Positions 15,675-25,026 of a stretch of DNA of 64,000 bases are shown here, piece after piece. How positions within the stretch are numbered: the stretch's first letter is position 1; every line of letters starts with the position of its first letter. Below the pieces are notes generated by a model. The model ran no database searches and was not told the origin of the DNA. It saw nothing but the letters and a program-made list of their open reading frames with translations. Source of the stretch: JBBRYW01 sp038253945. GTDB lineage: Bacteria > Actinomycetota > Thermoleophilia > Gaiellales > Gaiellaceae. The stretch covers positions 34,150 through 98,149 of the forward strand of contig JBBSGR010000009.1 of assembly GCA_038253945.1 (NCBI GenBank), written 5' to 3'. The position numbers and the translations under genes were made by a program.

Positions 15675-16648
15675 CCTCGAACCCGATCGACTGGTACGTG
15701 GCGCGCGCCGCCGGCGTCGCCGCCTACGTCATGCTGAGCTGTGTCGTCCTCCTGGGCCTGACGATGGCCGGCAAGAAGAAGCTCGTGCGCTGGCCGAGGT
15801 TCGCGGTCGAGGATGTGCACCGCTTCGCCGGTCTGCTCGTCGGCGCCTTCGTGATCGTCCACGTCGCCACGATCGCGATCGACGCGTGGCTGCCGTTCTC
15901 GGTCACTTCCATCATCGTTCCGCTCGCGTCACGCTACCGCCCGCTGTGGATCGCGCTCGGCGTGGTCGCGGCCGAGTTGCTGCTGGCTCTCGCCGTCACC
16001 AACCACTACCGGGAGCGACTGCCGTACCGGTTCTGGCGGCTCGCGCACTACCTCAACTTCGTCGTCTGGGCCGCGGCGACGCTGCACGGTGTCGGCAGCG
16101 GTACCGACCGCAGCTCGCCCTGGCTCCTGGCCCTCTACGCGCTGGCCACTGCCTCGGTCGGTGGGGCGATCGCGTGGCGCTTTACTCGCCGCCGCTTGCC
16201 GGATCGGCGCTCGATCCCCCTTGTCGGCGTAGTGAGCGCGGCGTTCGCCACGCTCGTCGTCGGACTTGGTGCAGGCCCGCTCCAGTTCGCGCCGCAGCCC
16301 TGGAACGCGGCTAGTTTCACCGAGCCGCTCACGGGCCACATCGCCCAGCTCTCCGGCGACAGCCGCGGGATCGTGTCGATGGCCGGGGAGGGAAGCGGAA
16401 CGCAACGCGTGCTCGTGCGTGCAGACCTCCTGCTGAAGCCCGGTCGAATCGAGCGGACGGCGTTCCAGATGGAGTACCTGCCGAGCGGCCTGCGCTGCAG
16501 CGGCACCGTAACGAAAGTGCACTCATTCAGCTTCACGGCCGTGTGTCACCTGCCGAGCGGAGCGTCTCGCTTCGTCAGCGCGGAGTGGCAGTCGACCGGG
16601 ACGCCGGAGATCGGTGCGGGCACCATCTCCGCGCATCCACTCAGCTAA
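15665..16648 (+). CDS. Ferric-reductase-like transmembrane haem protein
   Basis: This 327-residue protein starts at ATG 15665. Six hydrophobic segments form a ferric-reductase-like (FRD/YedZ-like) membrane domain. Candidate haem ligands are H52 (DVHRF), H66 (IVHVA), H128 (LAHYL) and H141 (TLHGV), paired across two helices. The C-terminal ~110 residues are a predicted extracytoplasmic beta domain (VLVRADLLL... GLRCSGTV... FSFTAVCHLPSG). The standard FAD/NADPH domain of true ferric reductases is absent. With ApbE upstream, the system probably passes electrons across the membrane to a flavinylated or haem centre. Confidence 0.8.
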   Translation: MHLTSNPIDWYVARAAGVAAYVMLSCVVLLGLTMAGKKKLVRWPRFAVEDVHRFAGLLVGAFVIVHVATIAIDAWLPFSVTSIIVPLASRYRPLWIALGVVAAELLLALAVTNHYRERLPYRFWRLAHYLNFVVWAAATLHGVGSGTDRSSPWLLALYALATASVGGAIAWRFTRRRLPDRRSIPLVGVVSAAFATLVVGLGAGPLQFAPQPWNAASFTEPLTGHIAQLSGDSRGIVSMAGEGSGTQRVLVRADLLLKPGRIERTAFQMEYLPSGLRCSGTVTKVHSFSFTAVCHLPSGASRFVSAEWQSTGTPEIGAGTISAHPLS

Positions 16649-16700
16649 TCGAGCCGCGAGGAGCCGGACGCGATCCCAGACGTCTGAGGAATCGCCGCGA

Positions 16701-17579
16701 TCAGCTCTTTTCCCGCCACGGCCGGCCGTGGCGGTCGACGATCGCGCCGAGCTCACGGAGCCGGGGCGCCGCCTGCTCACGTAGCGGGGAGGCCGGGTCG
16801 GCAGCACGCACCGCTCCGCTCCAGATCGCACGCCCCGCAAGCATGCCGGAAGCACCGGCACGGGAAGCTGCCTCCACCGCAGCCGGGAAGTCGCCGGGAT
16901 CCACGCCCGAGGAGAGCACGACCCACGGGCAGTCGAGGACCGAGTCGAGCTCGGCGCAGTGGCGCTCGAGCTCCGCGCGCGCGCCACGCCCGTGCAGCGG
17001 CACCTCGGCCTTGTAGAGGTCCGGGCCGACGGACGCCAGCTCGCGTGCGGCCGAGAGGATCGCCGACTCCCGGTCGAAGCCCGCCTCCCTCCCCGGCAGC
17101 GGGCGGACGACGCCTTCGAGCACCGAGACCAATCCGTGGGCGCGGGCCGTCTCGACGAAGCGGTAGGAGAGGTCCAGGCGGCGCTCCGCCTGTCCGTCGG
17201 GCCGCCAGATCACGAGCAGCTTGAGCGCAACGGCACCGGCAGCGGCCGCGGCTTCGGCATCGATCTCGGGGTCGAGGTAGGTATGCTCGACCGGAGCGCC
17301 AACTTCCTGGACGAGCGCGTCGGCGGCGAGAACGAGCCCGCAGCTCTGAGGCAGTAGGCGCTCCTCGACGATCTGATCGAAGCCGAGGCGCCGGTCGATC
17401 AGGAACCCGGATGCGAGTGGGCCGAGCTCGCGCGCCGCAGCCAGCTTGAAGCGGACGAGCTGAGCATCCTCGATCGGCGGCGGGTGGTGCTCGGCGAGCA
17501 TCGTCCGTAGCGATTCCCGCTGGTCCATTGCGACCATGAGGAAGGTGCCCGTGTCGCGCGCCAGGGCGTCGAGAGTCAT
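16701..17579 (-). CDS. LacD-like class I aldolase
   Basis: This 292-residue protein from ATG 17579 is a TIM-barrel aldolase of the tagatose-1,6-bisphosphate aldolase (LacD) type: FLMVAMDQRESL at the start, the candidate Schiff-base Lys in VALKLLVIWRP, PDLYKAEVPLHG, and WVVLSSGVDPGDF near the end. Family members cleave ketose phosphates to triose products. As the last gene of the carbohydrate operon, its likely role is to split the phosphorylated ketose made upstream. Its ATG overlaps the GH1 stop (ATGA at 17576-17579). A sulfo-sugar substrate is possible for this family but nothing here supports it. Confidence 0.78.
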   Translation of the reverse strand: MTLDALARDTGTFLMVAMDQRESLRTMLAEHHPPPIEDAQLVRFKLAAARELGPLASGFLIDRRLGFDQIVEERLLPQSCGLVLAADALVQEVGAPVEHTYLDPEIDAEAAAAAGAVALKLLVIWRPDGQAERRLDLSYRFVETARAHGLVSVLEGVVRPLPGREAGFDRESAILSAARELASVGPDLYKAEVPLHGRGARAELERHCAELDSVLDCPWVVLSSGVDPGDFPAAVEAASRAGASGMLAGRAIWSGAVRAADPASPLREQAAPRLRELGAIVDRHGRPWREKS

Positions 17580-18940
17580 GTCGCGCTCTCCGGCGGCACG
17601 AGTGCATTCGCCCGCGCGATCCTCCCGTAGTACAGCCCGCTGTCCTTCAACGTGCGTGCCTGAGTGGCGTAATCGACGTGGACGAGCCCGAAGCGCTGGG
17701 CGTAACCGAGCGCCCATTCGAAGTTGTCCAGCAGCGACCAGTGGAAGTACCCGCCCACCCGCACGCCCTGGTCGATGGCGCGGTGCACCGCGGCCAGATG
17801 GTCGTGCAGGTAGCGGATCCGCCGCACGTCGTGCACGCGCCCGTCGTCGCCCGGGCGATCGCCGAAGACGGCGCCGTTCTCCGTGATCAGGATGGGAAGG
17901 TCGCCGTAGTCGTGGCGCAGGCGCACCAGCAGGTCGATCAGCGCGTCCGGCGTGATCTCGGTCTCGGCGTCAGTCGTGGCGGCCGCGTTCACCGGCGGTA
18001 CCACCTCCCACGGGAACGGGTCGCGGCCGGGCGCGGCCCGCATCACCCTGCGGGCGTAGTAGTTGACGCCGACGAAGTCGCCGCCGGTGCCGATCACCTC
18101 GAGATCTCCCTCCCGAATGAAGTCGAGCCGCCCGAGCCGCTCCTCGTAGCGCTGACGCATGTCGTCCGGGTACGACCCCTTCAGCACCGGATCGAGAAAC
18201 CAGCGGTTGACGAAGCCGTCGGACGCGACGGACGCCTCGTGGTCGGCCTCGGCCCCGCTAGCCGGGTAGTGCGGGGCGAGGGCGAAGGCCACGCCGGCGC
18301 GCCCCCCGCTGCCACCGCCGCGCAGTTCCTGGACCGCGCGGCCGTGGGCGAGCAGGACATGGTGGAACACGCGGGCAGTTGCGCCGAGATCCCTCTCACC
18401 GGGCGCATGAATGCCGAGCAGGTGACCGAGCAGGCCGACGATCCACGGCTCGTTCTGGGTCACCCACCAGTGCACCCGGTCGCCGTAGGCGGCGAAGCAG
18501 GTCGCGGCGTACTCCGCGAAGCGCTCGACGGTCTCGCGCGACCGCCAGCCGCCCCGATCCTCGAGGGCCTGGGGCAGATCCCAGTGGTACAGGGTGACGA
18601 GAGGCGTGATGCCTCGCTCGAGCAGCCCGTCGATCAACCGGTCGTAGTGTTCGAGGCCGCGGCGCTCGAGTGGGGCACGGCCGGTCGGAAACAGGCGCGG
18701 CCAAGCGATCGAGAACCGGTAGGCGTTGACGCCGAGCTCGACCAGGAAATCCAAATCGTCTCGCCAGCGGTGGTAGTGGTCACAGGCGACGTCGCCGGTG
18801 CCGCCCCCCTCGGTGCGGCCGGCCTCGTGCGAGAACCGGTCCCAGATCGACTCTCCCCGCCCGTCGGCATCGACGGCTCCCTCGATCTGATAGGCCGAGG
18901 TGGCTACGCCCCAGAGGAAGTTGTCGGGAAAGCGCGTCAT
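17576..18940 (-). CDS. GH1 beta-glucosidase
   Basis: This 454-residue protein has the classical GH1 barrel: N-terminal FLWGVATSAYQIEGA, the acid/base Glu E164 in TQNEPW, and the nucleophile E354 in ITENGA, followed by YFHWSLLDNFEW. GH1 enzymes release glucose or related sugars from beta-glycosides. There is no signal peptide, so it acts on imported saccharides. The start ATG 18940 sits in an ATGA overlap with the preceding gene and its stop overlaps the aldolase start, so both ends are coupled. Confidence 0.95.
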   Translation of the reverse strand: MTRFPDNFLWGVATSAYQIEGAVDADGRGESIWDRFSHEAGRTEGGGTGDVACDHYHRWRDDLDFLVELGVNAYRFSIAWPRLFPTGRAPLERRGLEHYDRLIDGLLERGITPLVTLYHWDLPQALEDRGGWRSRETVERFAEYAATCFAAYGDRVHWWVTQNEPWIVGLLGHLLGIHAPGERDLGATARVFHHVLLAHGRAVQELRGGGSGGRAGVAFALAPHYPASGAEADHEASVASDGFVNRWFLDPVLKGSYPDDMRQRYEERLGRLDFIREGDLEVIGTGGDFVGVNYYARRVMRAAPGRDPFPWEVVPPVNAAATTDAETEITPDALIDLLVRLRHDYGDLPILITENGAVFGDRPGDDGRVHDVRRIRYLHDHLAAVHRAIDQGVRVGGYFHWSLLDNFEWALGYAQRFGLVHVDYATQARTLKDSGLYYGRIARANALVPPESAT

Positions 18941-20892
18941 GCCTCCGCCAGCTCTGGCAGGCCGGCGGCCGCCTCGCACGCGTAGAGCAGCACGCCCACG
19001 CTCCAGGCGTGCGACAGCGTCAGCAGCATGCCTTTGGCCTGGAAGCAGGCGGTCTGGTAGTACCGCTCGCTCGCCATCCCGCGATAGGCGTCGAAGTCGC
19101 CGTCCTCACGCGCGATGAACTGGCGGAAGCACGCGAAGTTCTCGCGCGCGCTCTCGAGGTAGTACGGATCCCCCGTGGATCGTGCGAGCCGAACCAGCTC
19201 GGGCAGGCAGATCAGGCCGAAGGCGTGCAGGTGCTGGTTGGCGGGAGAGGCCTGGTCGGCGCCGCGCGTACGAAAGCCGTACTTGCCGAGCAGGGTGTGA
19301 GGCGAGAAAGAGACGTCGTAGGTGTAGCGGAAGGTGAGCATCCAGTCGGCTGCGCGACGCGCCGTGGCCAGCCACTTCGCGGCTCCGTCGCGCTCGTGCA
19401 GCGCGACGTAGGCGACGACTGCGACGTAGCCGTCCTCGGAGGTGGGAGCGAGGTCGACGTCCTCCGGCGCCCCGTACAGGAACTCCGCCTCCACGAAGCG
19501 CCCGAAGTAGCTGCCGGCCCGCCGCGCCGCGTCCAGGTAGCGAGGCTCTGCCAGCGCGACAGCAGCCTCGGCGAGCGGAGCGACCCAGGCCAGGCCGGCG
19601 GTTCCCTCCCACGAGAGCACCTCGCCCGTCTGCGCGTGGTGGGCCGCGCCCAGGGCGCCGTCCCGCCGCCGAGTCCTGCAGGCGACGTCGAGATTGGAAC
19701 GGACGGCCGCCTCCCAGGCCGGCCGCTCCTGGCCCGCGGCTGCCTCGTCGACGGCGGCTCGCAGCAGGAACAGCGTCGCGTCGCCGAGCGTCCGGGCGTG
19801 CAGGCGACTCCGATCGGGATGCCACCCGTTCCGCCAGCCCTCGGAAGCCGTCCACTGACCCCAGAAGGTGCCGCCGGGAGCGAGGTTCTCGGCGATGTGA
19901 TCGAGCACCGAAGCAGCCGCAGCGACGTATCGCTCAGCGCCGCGACGTCGCCCGTGGCGCAGGAGCGCATAGGCGTATGGCGCGCCGCTGACCCACGACA
20001 CGTGCATCGCCTTCCGGTCGCCTCGCTCTCCGAGTGCCTCGCGGTCGAACGCCGCCGTCTCGAGCAGCACCGGCGGGTCGGAGCGGTAGTGCCAGCGATG
20101 AAGGCCCCAGGCCGCCAGGTCGGCGGCATGCTCCCCGGAGACCCAGGGGACCTCGCCCGCAGCCGGCACCTCGCGCGAGTGGACGTCGCGGAGCACGTCG
20201 GTGTACGAGTGCCGGTCCGGGCCGAGCAGATATAGGCCGATCTCGGTCGACACCGTCTCGCCCGGCCACCAGCGGTGCGTCCGCACGTCGGGTGGCGCGG
20301 GCTCCTCGGAGCCGTCGTATTGGAGCGGCTCCTCTCGATAGGGGAAGTGCAGACGAAGCGCGGGCCGTCCCGCCTCGTGTGCGAGGCCGATCCCGGAGTC
20401 GCCGAAGAGGGCCTGCTCGCACGTCACCAGCGCTGCGCCACCTTGGCCGTCCCAGCCGAACACCGCCGGCGTGGCCGCCCGGTCGGACCGGAACGCCCAC
20501 TCGTCAGACTCCATTGCCGCGAGGTCCGAGCGGCCGGTCACGAACCTCGGGTAGCGGCGCGCGCATCCCTCCGGTCGGTTCTCGCCGTAGAAGCACCCGG
20601 GGACGAGCCAGCTCGGCTCGTCGGTCGGTCCGAGCCGTAGCTCGAAGCGCAGCCCGGCATCCACCGGTGATCGGGCGGTACACGTCACGCTCAACCGGAC
20701 CTGCCGGCGCCCGGCCGGTCCCGCCGGGGCGGCGGCGTCCACGCGGGCTCGAAAGGACGGGGACGCCCCCTCCGCCCACCAGCTCTCGTCATTGTTGATT
20801 GCGCTCCGCTCGACCGGGACCGCCTCTGCCGGGCCCAACGCGGGTAGCGCAAGTACAAGGAAGGGCAGGTGCGTGTCGCCGTCGAGGTTCAG
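18937..20892 (-). CDS. Six-hairpin-glycosidase-like protein of the sugar locus
   Basis: The protein is about 651 residues. The N-terminal ~270 residues are beta-rich (CFYGENRPEGCARRYPRF... VFGWDGQGGAALVTC). The C-terminal ~370 residues are a series of helices with repeated Trp/Tyr-rich turns (GGTFWGQWTASEGWRNGWHPD, HLHAFGLICLPELVRLA), as in (alpha/alpha)6 glycosidases. I cannot name the GH family. The start is uncertain: CTG 20892 forms a CTGA overlap with the preceding gene, while the first conventional starts come ~50 nt later. Its stop overlaps the GH1 start (ATGA 18937-18940). Confidence 0.65.
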   Translation of the reverse strand: MNLDGDTHLPFLVLALPALGPAEAVPVERSAINNDESWWAEGASPSFRARVDAAAPAGPAGRRQVRLSVTCTARSPVDAGLRFELRLGPTDEPSWLVPGCFYGENRPEGCARRYPRFVTGRSDLAAMESDEWAFRSDRAATPAVFGWDGQGGAALVTCEQALFGDSGIGLAHEAGRPALRLHFPYREEPLQYDGSEEPAPPDVRTHRWWPGETVSTEIGLYLLGPDRHSYTDVLRDVHSREVPAAGEVPWVSGEHAADLAAWGLHRWHYRSDPPVLLETAAFDREALGERGDRKAMHVSWVSGAPYAYALLRHGRRRGAERYVAAAASVLDHIAENLAPGGTFWGQWTASEGWRNGWHPDRSRLHARTLGDATLFLLRAAVDEAAAGQERPAWEAAVRSNLDVACRTRRRDGALGAAHHAQTGEVLSWEGTAGLAWVAPLAEAAVALAEPRYLDAARRAGSYFGRFVEAEFLYGAPEDVDLAPTSEDGYVAVVAYVALHERDGAAKWLATARRAADWMLTFRYTYDVSFSPHTLLGKYGFRTRGADQASPANQHLHAFGLICLPELVRLARSTGDPYYLESARENFACFRQFIAREDGDFDAYRGMASERYYQTACFQAKGMLLTLSHAWSVGVLLYACEAAAGLPELAEA

Positions 20893-22421
20893 AGCGCAAG
20901 CACCTGACCCGTCTCCAGCAGCGTCCGCTGCAGGACGTCGAGGTCGACGTGCTGGACGCCCACATCCCGCCGCGCGGACTGAGCCGCCGCAAGGCCTGCC
21001 GCACGCGCTAGCAGCATCATGGTCGGCTCCATCCTCACCGAGCCGAAGGCGACGTGCGAGGCGGACAAGCAGACCGGCACGAGCAGGTTGACGCAGTCGG
21101 AGCGCCGCGGAGTCAGCGATCGATATGGAATTGGGTAAGGCGGCACCGCGACCGACAGGTAGCCCTCGTTGAAGACGGCGGCCATTCGGACGTACTCGGG
21201 AAGGAACCGCCAGGTCCGCTCGACCTCCCGGATATCGATGTTGTACGAGCCCAGTGCAATGACGTCCGGCTGTGGGTGCGCCTCGAGTAGGTCGGTCTCG
21301 CGCAGTACGTACTCGCCGACCAGGCGCCGCCCGTCCCGTACGTAGAGCTGATGCGGCCAACCGCCGTTGTCCACGAACTCGTCGGCGCACGGCCCCCACC
21401 GCCCCGCCTCCTTGCGAATGTGGAGCGGCACCCCGTCGTCGTTGGCGCGGTAGTAGAGCAGCCCCTGCGTGCACTGGAGGTGGTGATCGCGGATGCGGTC
21501 GCGGGTCTCGCGTCCGCCGTCGGGGTATCCCCGGTTGCTGCCGTCCAGCAGGTTCGACGAGAACGGGCCGATCGAGTTGACGTCGCACTTGCCCGACGGC
21601 AGGAGATCGGGCACCAGGCCCAGCAGGTCACCCGCGTGCAAATCCTCGCCCGCGACCTCGAGGAAGCGGCGCAGCAGCTCGAACCGACCGGGATCGTACC
21701 CAGGTGGGGCGGTCACCGGCAAGCTGTTCTCGGCTCGGTCGGTCAGACAGAGGCGAAAGCCGTACGCCTGCAACCCACCGTCGCCGAATCCCAGTCGCTC
21801 CACCGGCCAGCCGCGCTCGTCGAGCTCCGGCGGGCGGATGCAGGGCAGCAGCGACCCGTCGTCTTCGAACGGCGACAGGAGCACCGGAAAGTTGTGCCGC
21901 CCCGGCCGCGTTGCCGGCTGCCGGCCCGCCCAGGTCTCCCCGTACCGGCACCGGGACTCGCGGCCGATCGAGTAGGGCACGGCCGCCGCGGCCATGAGGT
22001 CGCCTTCGTAGCCGGCGTCGACGAACGTGGTTGCCTCGTATGACGCCTGGCCGGTGTAGAGCGCCGTGATGCGGCGATCGGCGACCGAGACGGTGGTCAA
22101 GTACTCGCCGAGGCAAACGTCGACGCCCGCGCGCTCGAGCATCTCGACGAGGAGGCGCTCGGCGACATGCGGCTCGGGCCCTCTGACCGACCACAGGGGC
22201 GCGCCGTGATGGGCGGCGACCTCTTCGTAGAACCGCCGCGCCATTCCGCCGACTGTCCGCCTGTCACCTACGGCGGTCCAGCTCAGCTCGCCCGCGACCA
22301 TGCCGCCGACGTGCCGGTCGGGCCCGATGAGCAGCCCGGACGCTCCTGCCTCTCTTGCCGCCACCGCCGAAATGACGCCGGCGTCCGTCGCCCCGAAGAC
22401 GACCACGTCGGCGGAGCTCAG
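20889..22421 (-). CDS. FAD-dependent oxidoreductase of the sugar locus
   Basis: This ~510-residue protein begins with a dinucleotide-binding fold: DVVVFGATDAGVISAVAARE, then GLLIGPDRHVGGM. It matches the FAD-dependent oxidoreductase family often found beside glycosidases (PF12831-like). Its middle has TFVDAGYEGDLMAAA and its end RMEPTMMLLARAAGLAAA, the C-terminal FAD contact. The substrate is presumably a sugar or polyol. The start is ambiguous: CTG 22421 gives MSSADVVVFGAT, and GTG 22406 gives a start directly at the beta strand. A longer reading would overlap the GH38 gene deeply and is unlikely. Confidence 0.75.
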   Translation of the reverse strand: MSSADVVVFGATDAGVISAVAAREAGASGLLIGPDRHVGGMVAGELSWTAVGDRRTVGGMARRFYEEVAAHHGAPLWSVRGPEPHVAERLLVEMLERAGVDVCLGEYLTTVSVADRRITALYTGQASYEATTFVDAGYEGDLMAAAAVPYSIGRESRCRYGETWAGRQPATRPGRHNFPVLLSPFEDDGSLLPCIRPPELDERGWPVERLGFGDGGLQAYGFRLCLTDRAENSLPVTAPPGYDPGRFELLRRFLEVAGEDLHAGDLLGLVPDLLPSGKCDVNSIGPFSSNLLDGSNRGYPDGGRETRDRIRDHHLQCTQGLLYYRANDDGVPLHIRKEAGRWGPCADEFVDNGGWPHQLYVRDGRRLVGEYVLRETDLLEAHPQPDVIALGSYNIDIREVERTWRFLPEYVRMAAVFNEGYLSVAVPPYPIPYRSLTPRRSDCVNLLVPVCLSASHVAFGSVRMEPTMMLLARAAGLAAAQSARRDVGVQHVDLDVLQRTLLETGQVLAL

Positions 22422-22428
22422 GACGCCG

Positions 22429-25026
22429 TCACCGCTCGGCGGGCGGGTCGGCCGTCCCGAGAGCCGGGCCCTCGTGGGGCGCGACCTCCGCTTCCGGGCT
22501 TTCGGCAAGAGGCCGGCCCCGAGGTTCGTCGCCGGACGCCTCCACCCGCTCGACGCCCGGCTGCGCCGACGGCTGCCCCGGCCACTCGAGCAAGGACGTC
22601 TCGGCGACCGGCGCCGCCGGGTCGCGCGGCACCTTCCAGGTCTTGATCTCGGCGGCTCCGAAATCCGCCTCGATCGTGCGGCCGACCAGCGGCAGGTCGA
22701 TCGAGACGTGAACCGGCCGGCCGGCGCTTTCGTAGGCGCGAAGCACGAGATCGCCGTCGCCCTCCTCCGCGGCCTTCAGCACCGTCAGGACAACAGCGTC
22801 GTCGCTGACCGAGGCGAACGAGGCGGACGCCGGCAGCTCCCCCCGGTGGTACGACTCGAGCAGCGGGAAGGGCGGCTGGTTGAGCTCGGCCGCCCGGTGC
22901 ACCGTCCTCGCGCCGCGCCAGTCTCCGTCGTGCGGGACGAGCCGGTACGTGAAGTCCTGGCGTCCCTGGTCGAGGTACTCGTACACGCCGCCCTCCTCGA
23001 GCAGCTTGGGTACGTGCCACGCGTAGACAGGGCTGCGTGCGGCGGTGATCCCGATGTCACCGCCTCGCACGTCATGGCCGTACTTGCAGTCGTTCAGCAC
23101 CGAGAGCCCCGCCGGCCGGCCGGCCGCCACCGTCCCCGAGACGTCGACCCAGGCCTGCGCGGGCTCCTCGTCACCACTCGCAGGCCGCTCAAGGTGGCCG
23201 TAGGGTATCTCGAAAGTAGCGCTGTCCGTGACGACTGCAGTCGGAACCCGAAGCTTCAGCAGCCGCTGCTTCTCTCGCCAGTCGAGCACGGAGCGCACCT
23301 CGACGTGCCGTGAACGAGAGCCGAGCACGATCTCCTCCACGAGCGACGACTCGCCGTAGCGGCTCTCGACGCGCAGGATTCCCCGCACCGGCCCGTGCTC
23401 CACGAGCCGAACGAACGTGCACTCGAACTTGCCGACGACCTCGTCATACGCTCGGACCCAGTGCCCCCAGGTATCGGATCCGTCCTCGATCACCACGGCA
23501 TGGCCGCCGGAGGCGCCCGCGATCAGATCCACACCCGTGGACTTGTCCTCGAGCCGCGAGAGCCAGCCTGTGGCGGGATCGACCTCGAGCGCGAGGTGCT
23601 CGTTCTCGAGTGTCTCGTCGGTCGCCTGCAGCGCGGTTGCCGGCTCACCCTGCCCGGGGTAGATGCGATAGACGCGGTAGCCGAGCGGAGGCAGGTCGGC
23701 GGGAAAGACGAGACGGACGCGCGAGCCGGTCGTCGCGTATGAGCGGGTGCGCTGGACGGGCACGGGCCGGCCCTCGTCGTCCGTCATCCGTGCCTCTCCG
23801 GCAGAGGAGCCGGCGAGCTCGAGCTCGACGTCGGCACGTACGCGCCAGGCGTGCGGATTGAAGACGACGACCGGCGTCATCTCCGGCTCCGCCGGAATAT
23901 CGATCTGCCGGCCGATCACCTGGACCGCCCGGTTGAACGTGAATGCGGCCAGCGAGCACGCGTGACCGAGCTGGTCCCGGCTGTCCTCGTAGGCTGGAGC
24001 GATGGCCGTCCCGGCCAGGGTGTCGTGGAACTGGTTGAAGAGCGTGAGCTTCCACGCGTCCGTCAGCTCCGCGAGCGGGTAGGCAAGCGCGGCCCGCACA
24101 TCGGCGACCAAGGCCCACTTCTCCGCGCGCTGCAGCAGGTTCTCGGCCCGGCGGTTCCAGCGCTTCACTGCGGAGTGTGCCGAGTAGCACCCGACGCAGT
24201 GGTGCTGCAGCTCGCCGGCGTGCACGGGGATCTCGCCGGTGCCGACGACCCGGTCGAAAAACGCGCGCGGCGAGCTGCACTCGAGCCGCGGCAGCCCGTC
24301 CATCGCGTTCAGGCGGCGGATGCTGTCGAGGTTGGCGCGCGTCGGCCCGCCGCCGTGGTTTCCGACCCCGTAGAAGACCATCAGCTCGGGCAGGTCGCTC
24401 GGCAGCTGCGCCAGGGACTTGTCGACCTGATAGCCGAGATCGCCCGCCGAGCTGGAGTACTCGTGCGGAATGCGATAGGCGAGCACCCGCGAGCCGTCGG
24501 GCGACTCCCACCAGAAGTAGGGGCCGGGCAGTGTCAGCTCGTGCGGCCCGGGGCGGAGGAAGACGTACGAGTCCAGACCGCTTCCTCGCAGGAGCTGGGG
24601 CAGTGACGCGTTGTGGCCGAACGGGTCGACGTTGGAGCCGGTCGTGGCGACGACGCCGAAGCGATCCCGCAGGTAGCGCTGGCCGTACAACGCCTGGCGC
24701 ACGTACGACTCGCCCGCCGGGATGTTGCAGTCGGGCTCGACCCACCAGCCGCCGAGCACGTGCCAGCGCCCTTCGGCGACGCGTCGCCGGATCGACTCGA
24801 AGAGCTCCGGATCTGTCTCCTCCACCCACGCGAGGTAGCACACCGAGTCGGAGGTGAAGATGAACTCCGGGTACTCGTCCATCCGGTCGAGAGCCGACTG
24901 GAACGTGGCTCGCACCTCCTGATAGCCCTCGGGCCACTGCCACAGCCACACGGGGTCGATGTGCGCGTTGCCGATCATGTGCAGCAGACGTTGCTTTCCA
25001 GCCGGCTGGCCCACCGCGTCCCTCAT
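22429..25026 (-). CDS. GH38 alpha-mannosidase
   Basis: This 865-residue enzyme has the GH38 metal site at the N-terminus (NAHIDPVWLW, H22 and D24), the nucleophile D134 in NVDPFGHN, and the helical and beta domains expected for bacterial alpha-mannosidases (VVFNPHAW, then LALEVDPATGWLSRLEDK). It is cytoplasmic, with no signal peptide, and cleaves alpha-mannosides from imported oligosaccharides. It is the largest hydrolase of the locus and the best clue that mannose-containing glycans are a substrate. The ATG 25026 sits in an ATGA overlap with the ROK kinase stop. Confidence 0.93.
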   Translation of the reverse strand: MRDAVGQPAGKQRLLHMIGNAHIDPVWLWQWPEGYQEVRATFQSALDRMDEYPEFIFTSDSVCYLAWVEETDPELFESIRRRVAEGRWHVLGGWWVEPDCNIPAGESYVRQALYGQRYLRDRFGVVATTGSNVDPFGHNASLPQLLRGSGLDSYVFLRPGPHELTLPGPYFWWESPDGSRVLAYRIPHEYSSSAGDLGYQVDKSLAQLPSDLPELMVFYGVGNHGGGPTRANLDSIRRLNAMDGLPRLECSSPRAFFDRVVGTGEIPVHAGELQHHCVGCYSAHSAVKRWNRRAENLLQRAEKWALVADVRAALAYPLAELTDAWKLTLFNQFHDTLAGTAIAPAYEDSRDQLGHACSLAAFTFNRAVQVIGRQIDIPAEPEMTPVVVFNPHAWRVRADVELELAGSSAGEARMTDDEGRPVPVQRTRSYATTGSRVRLVFPADLPPLGYRVYRIYPGQGEPATALQATDETLENEHLALEVDPATGWLSRLEDKSTGVDLIAGASGGHAVVIEDGSDTWGHWVRAYDEVVGKFECTFVRLVEHGPVRGILRVESRYGESSLVEEIVLGSRSRHVEVRSVLDWREKQRLLKLRVPTAVVTDSATFEIPYGHLERPASGDEEPAQAWVDVSGTVAAGRPAGLSVLNDCKYGHDVRGGDIGITAARSPVYAWHVPKLLEEGGVYEYLDQGRQDFTYRLVPHDGDWRGARTVHRAAELNQPPFPLLESYHRGELPASASFASVSDDAVVLTVLKAAEEGDGDLVLRAYESAGRPVHVSIDLPLVGRTIEADFGAAEIKTWKVPRDPAAPVAETSLLEWPGQPSAQPGVERVEASGDEPRGRPLAESPEAEVAPHEGPALGTADPPAER

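Noticed and set aside
16701..17579. Aldolase as part of a sulfoquinovose pathway
   Set aside because: The family allows it, but no sulfoquinovosidase, sulfolactaldehyde enzyme or sulfonate transporter is present; ketose-phosphate cleavage is the simpler reading.
22419..22432. Five-codon micro-ORF GTG-ACG-GCG-TCC-TGA between GH38 and the FAD oxidoreductase
   Set aside because: Too short and unrelated to the repeat family; most likely chance.
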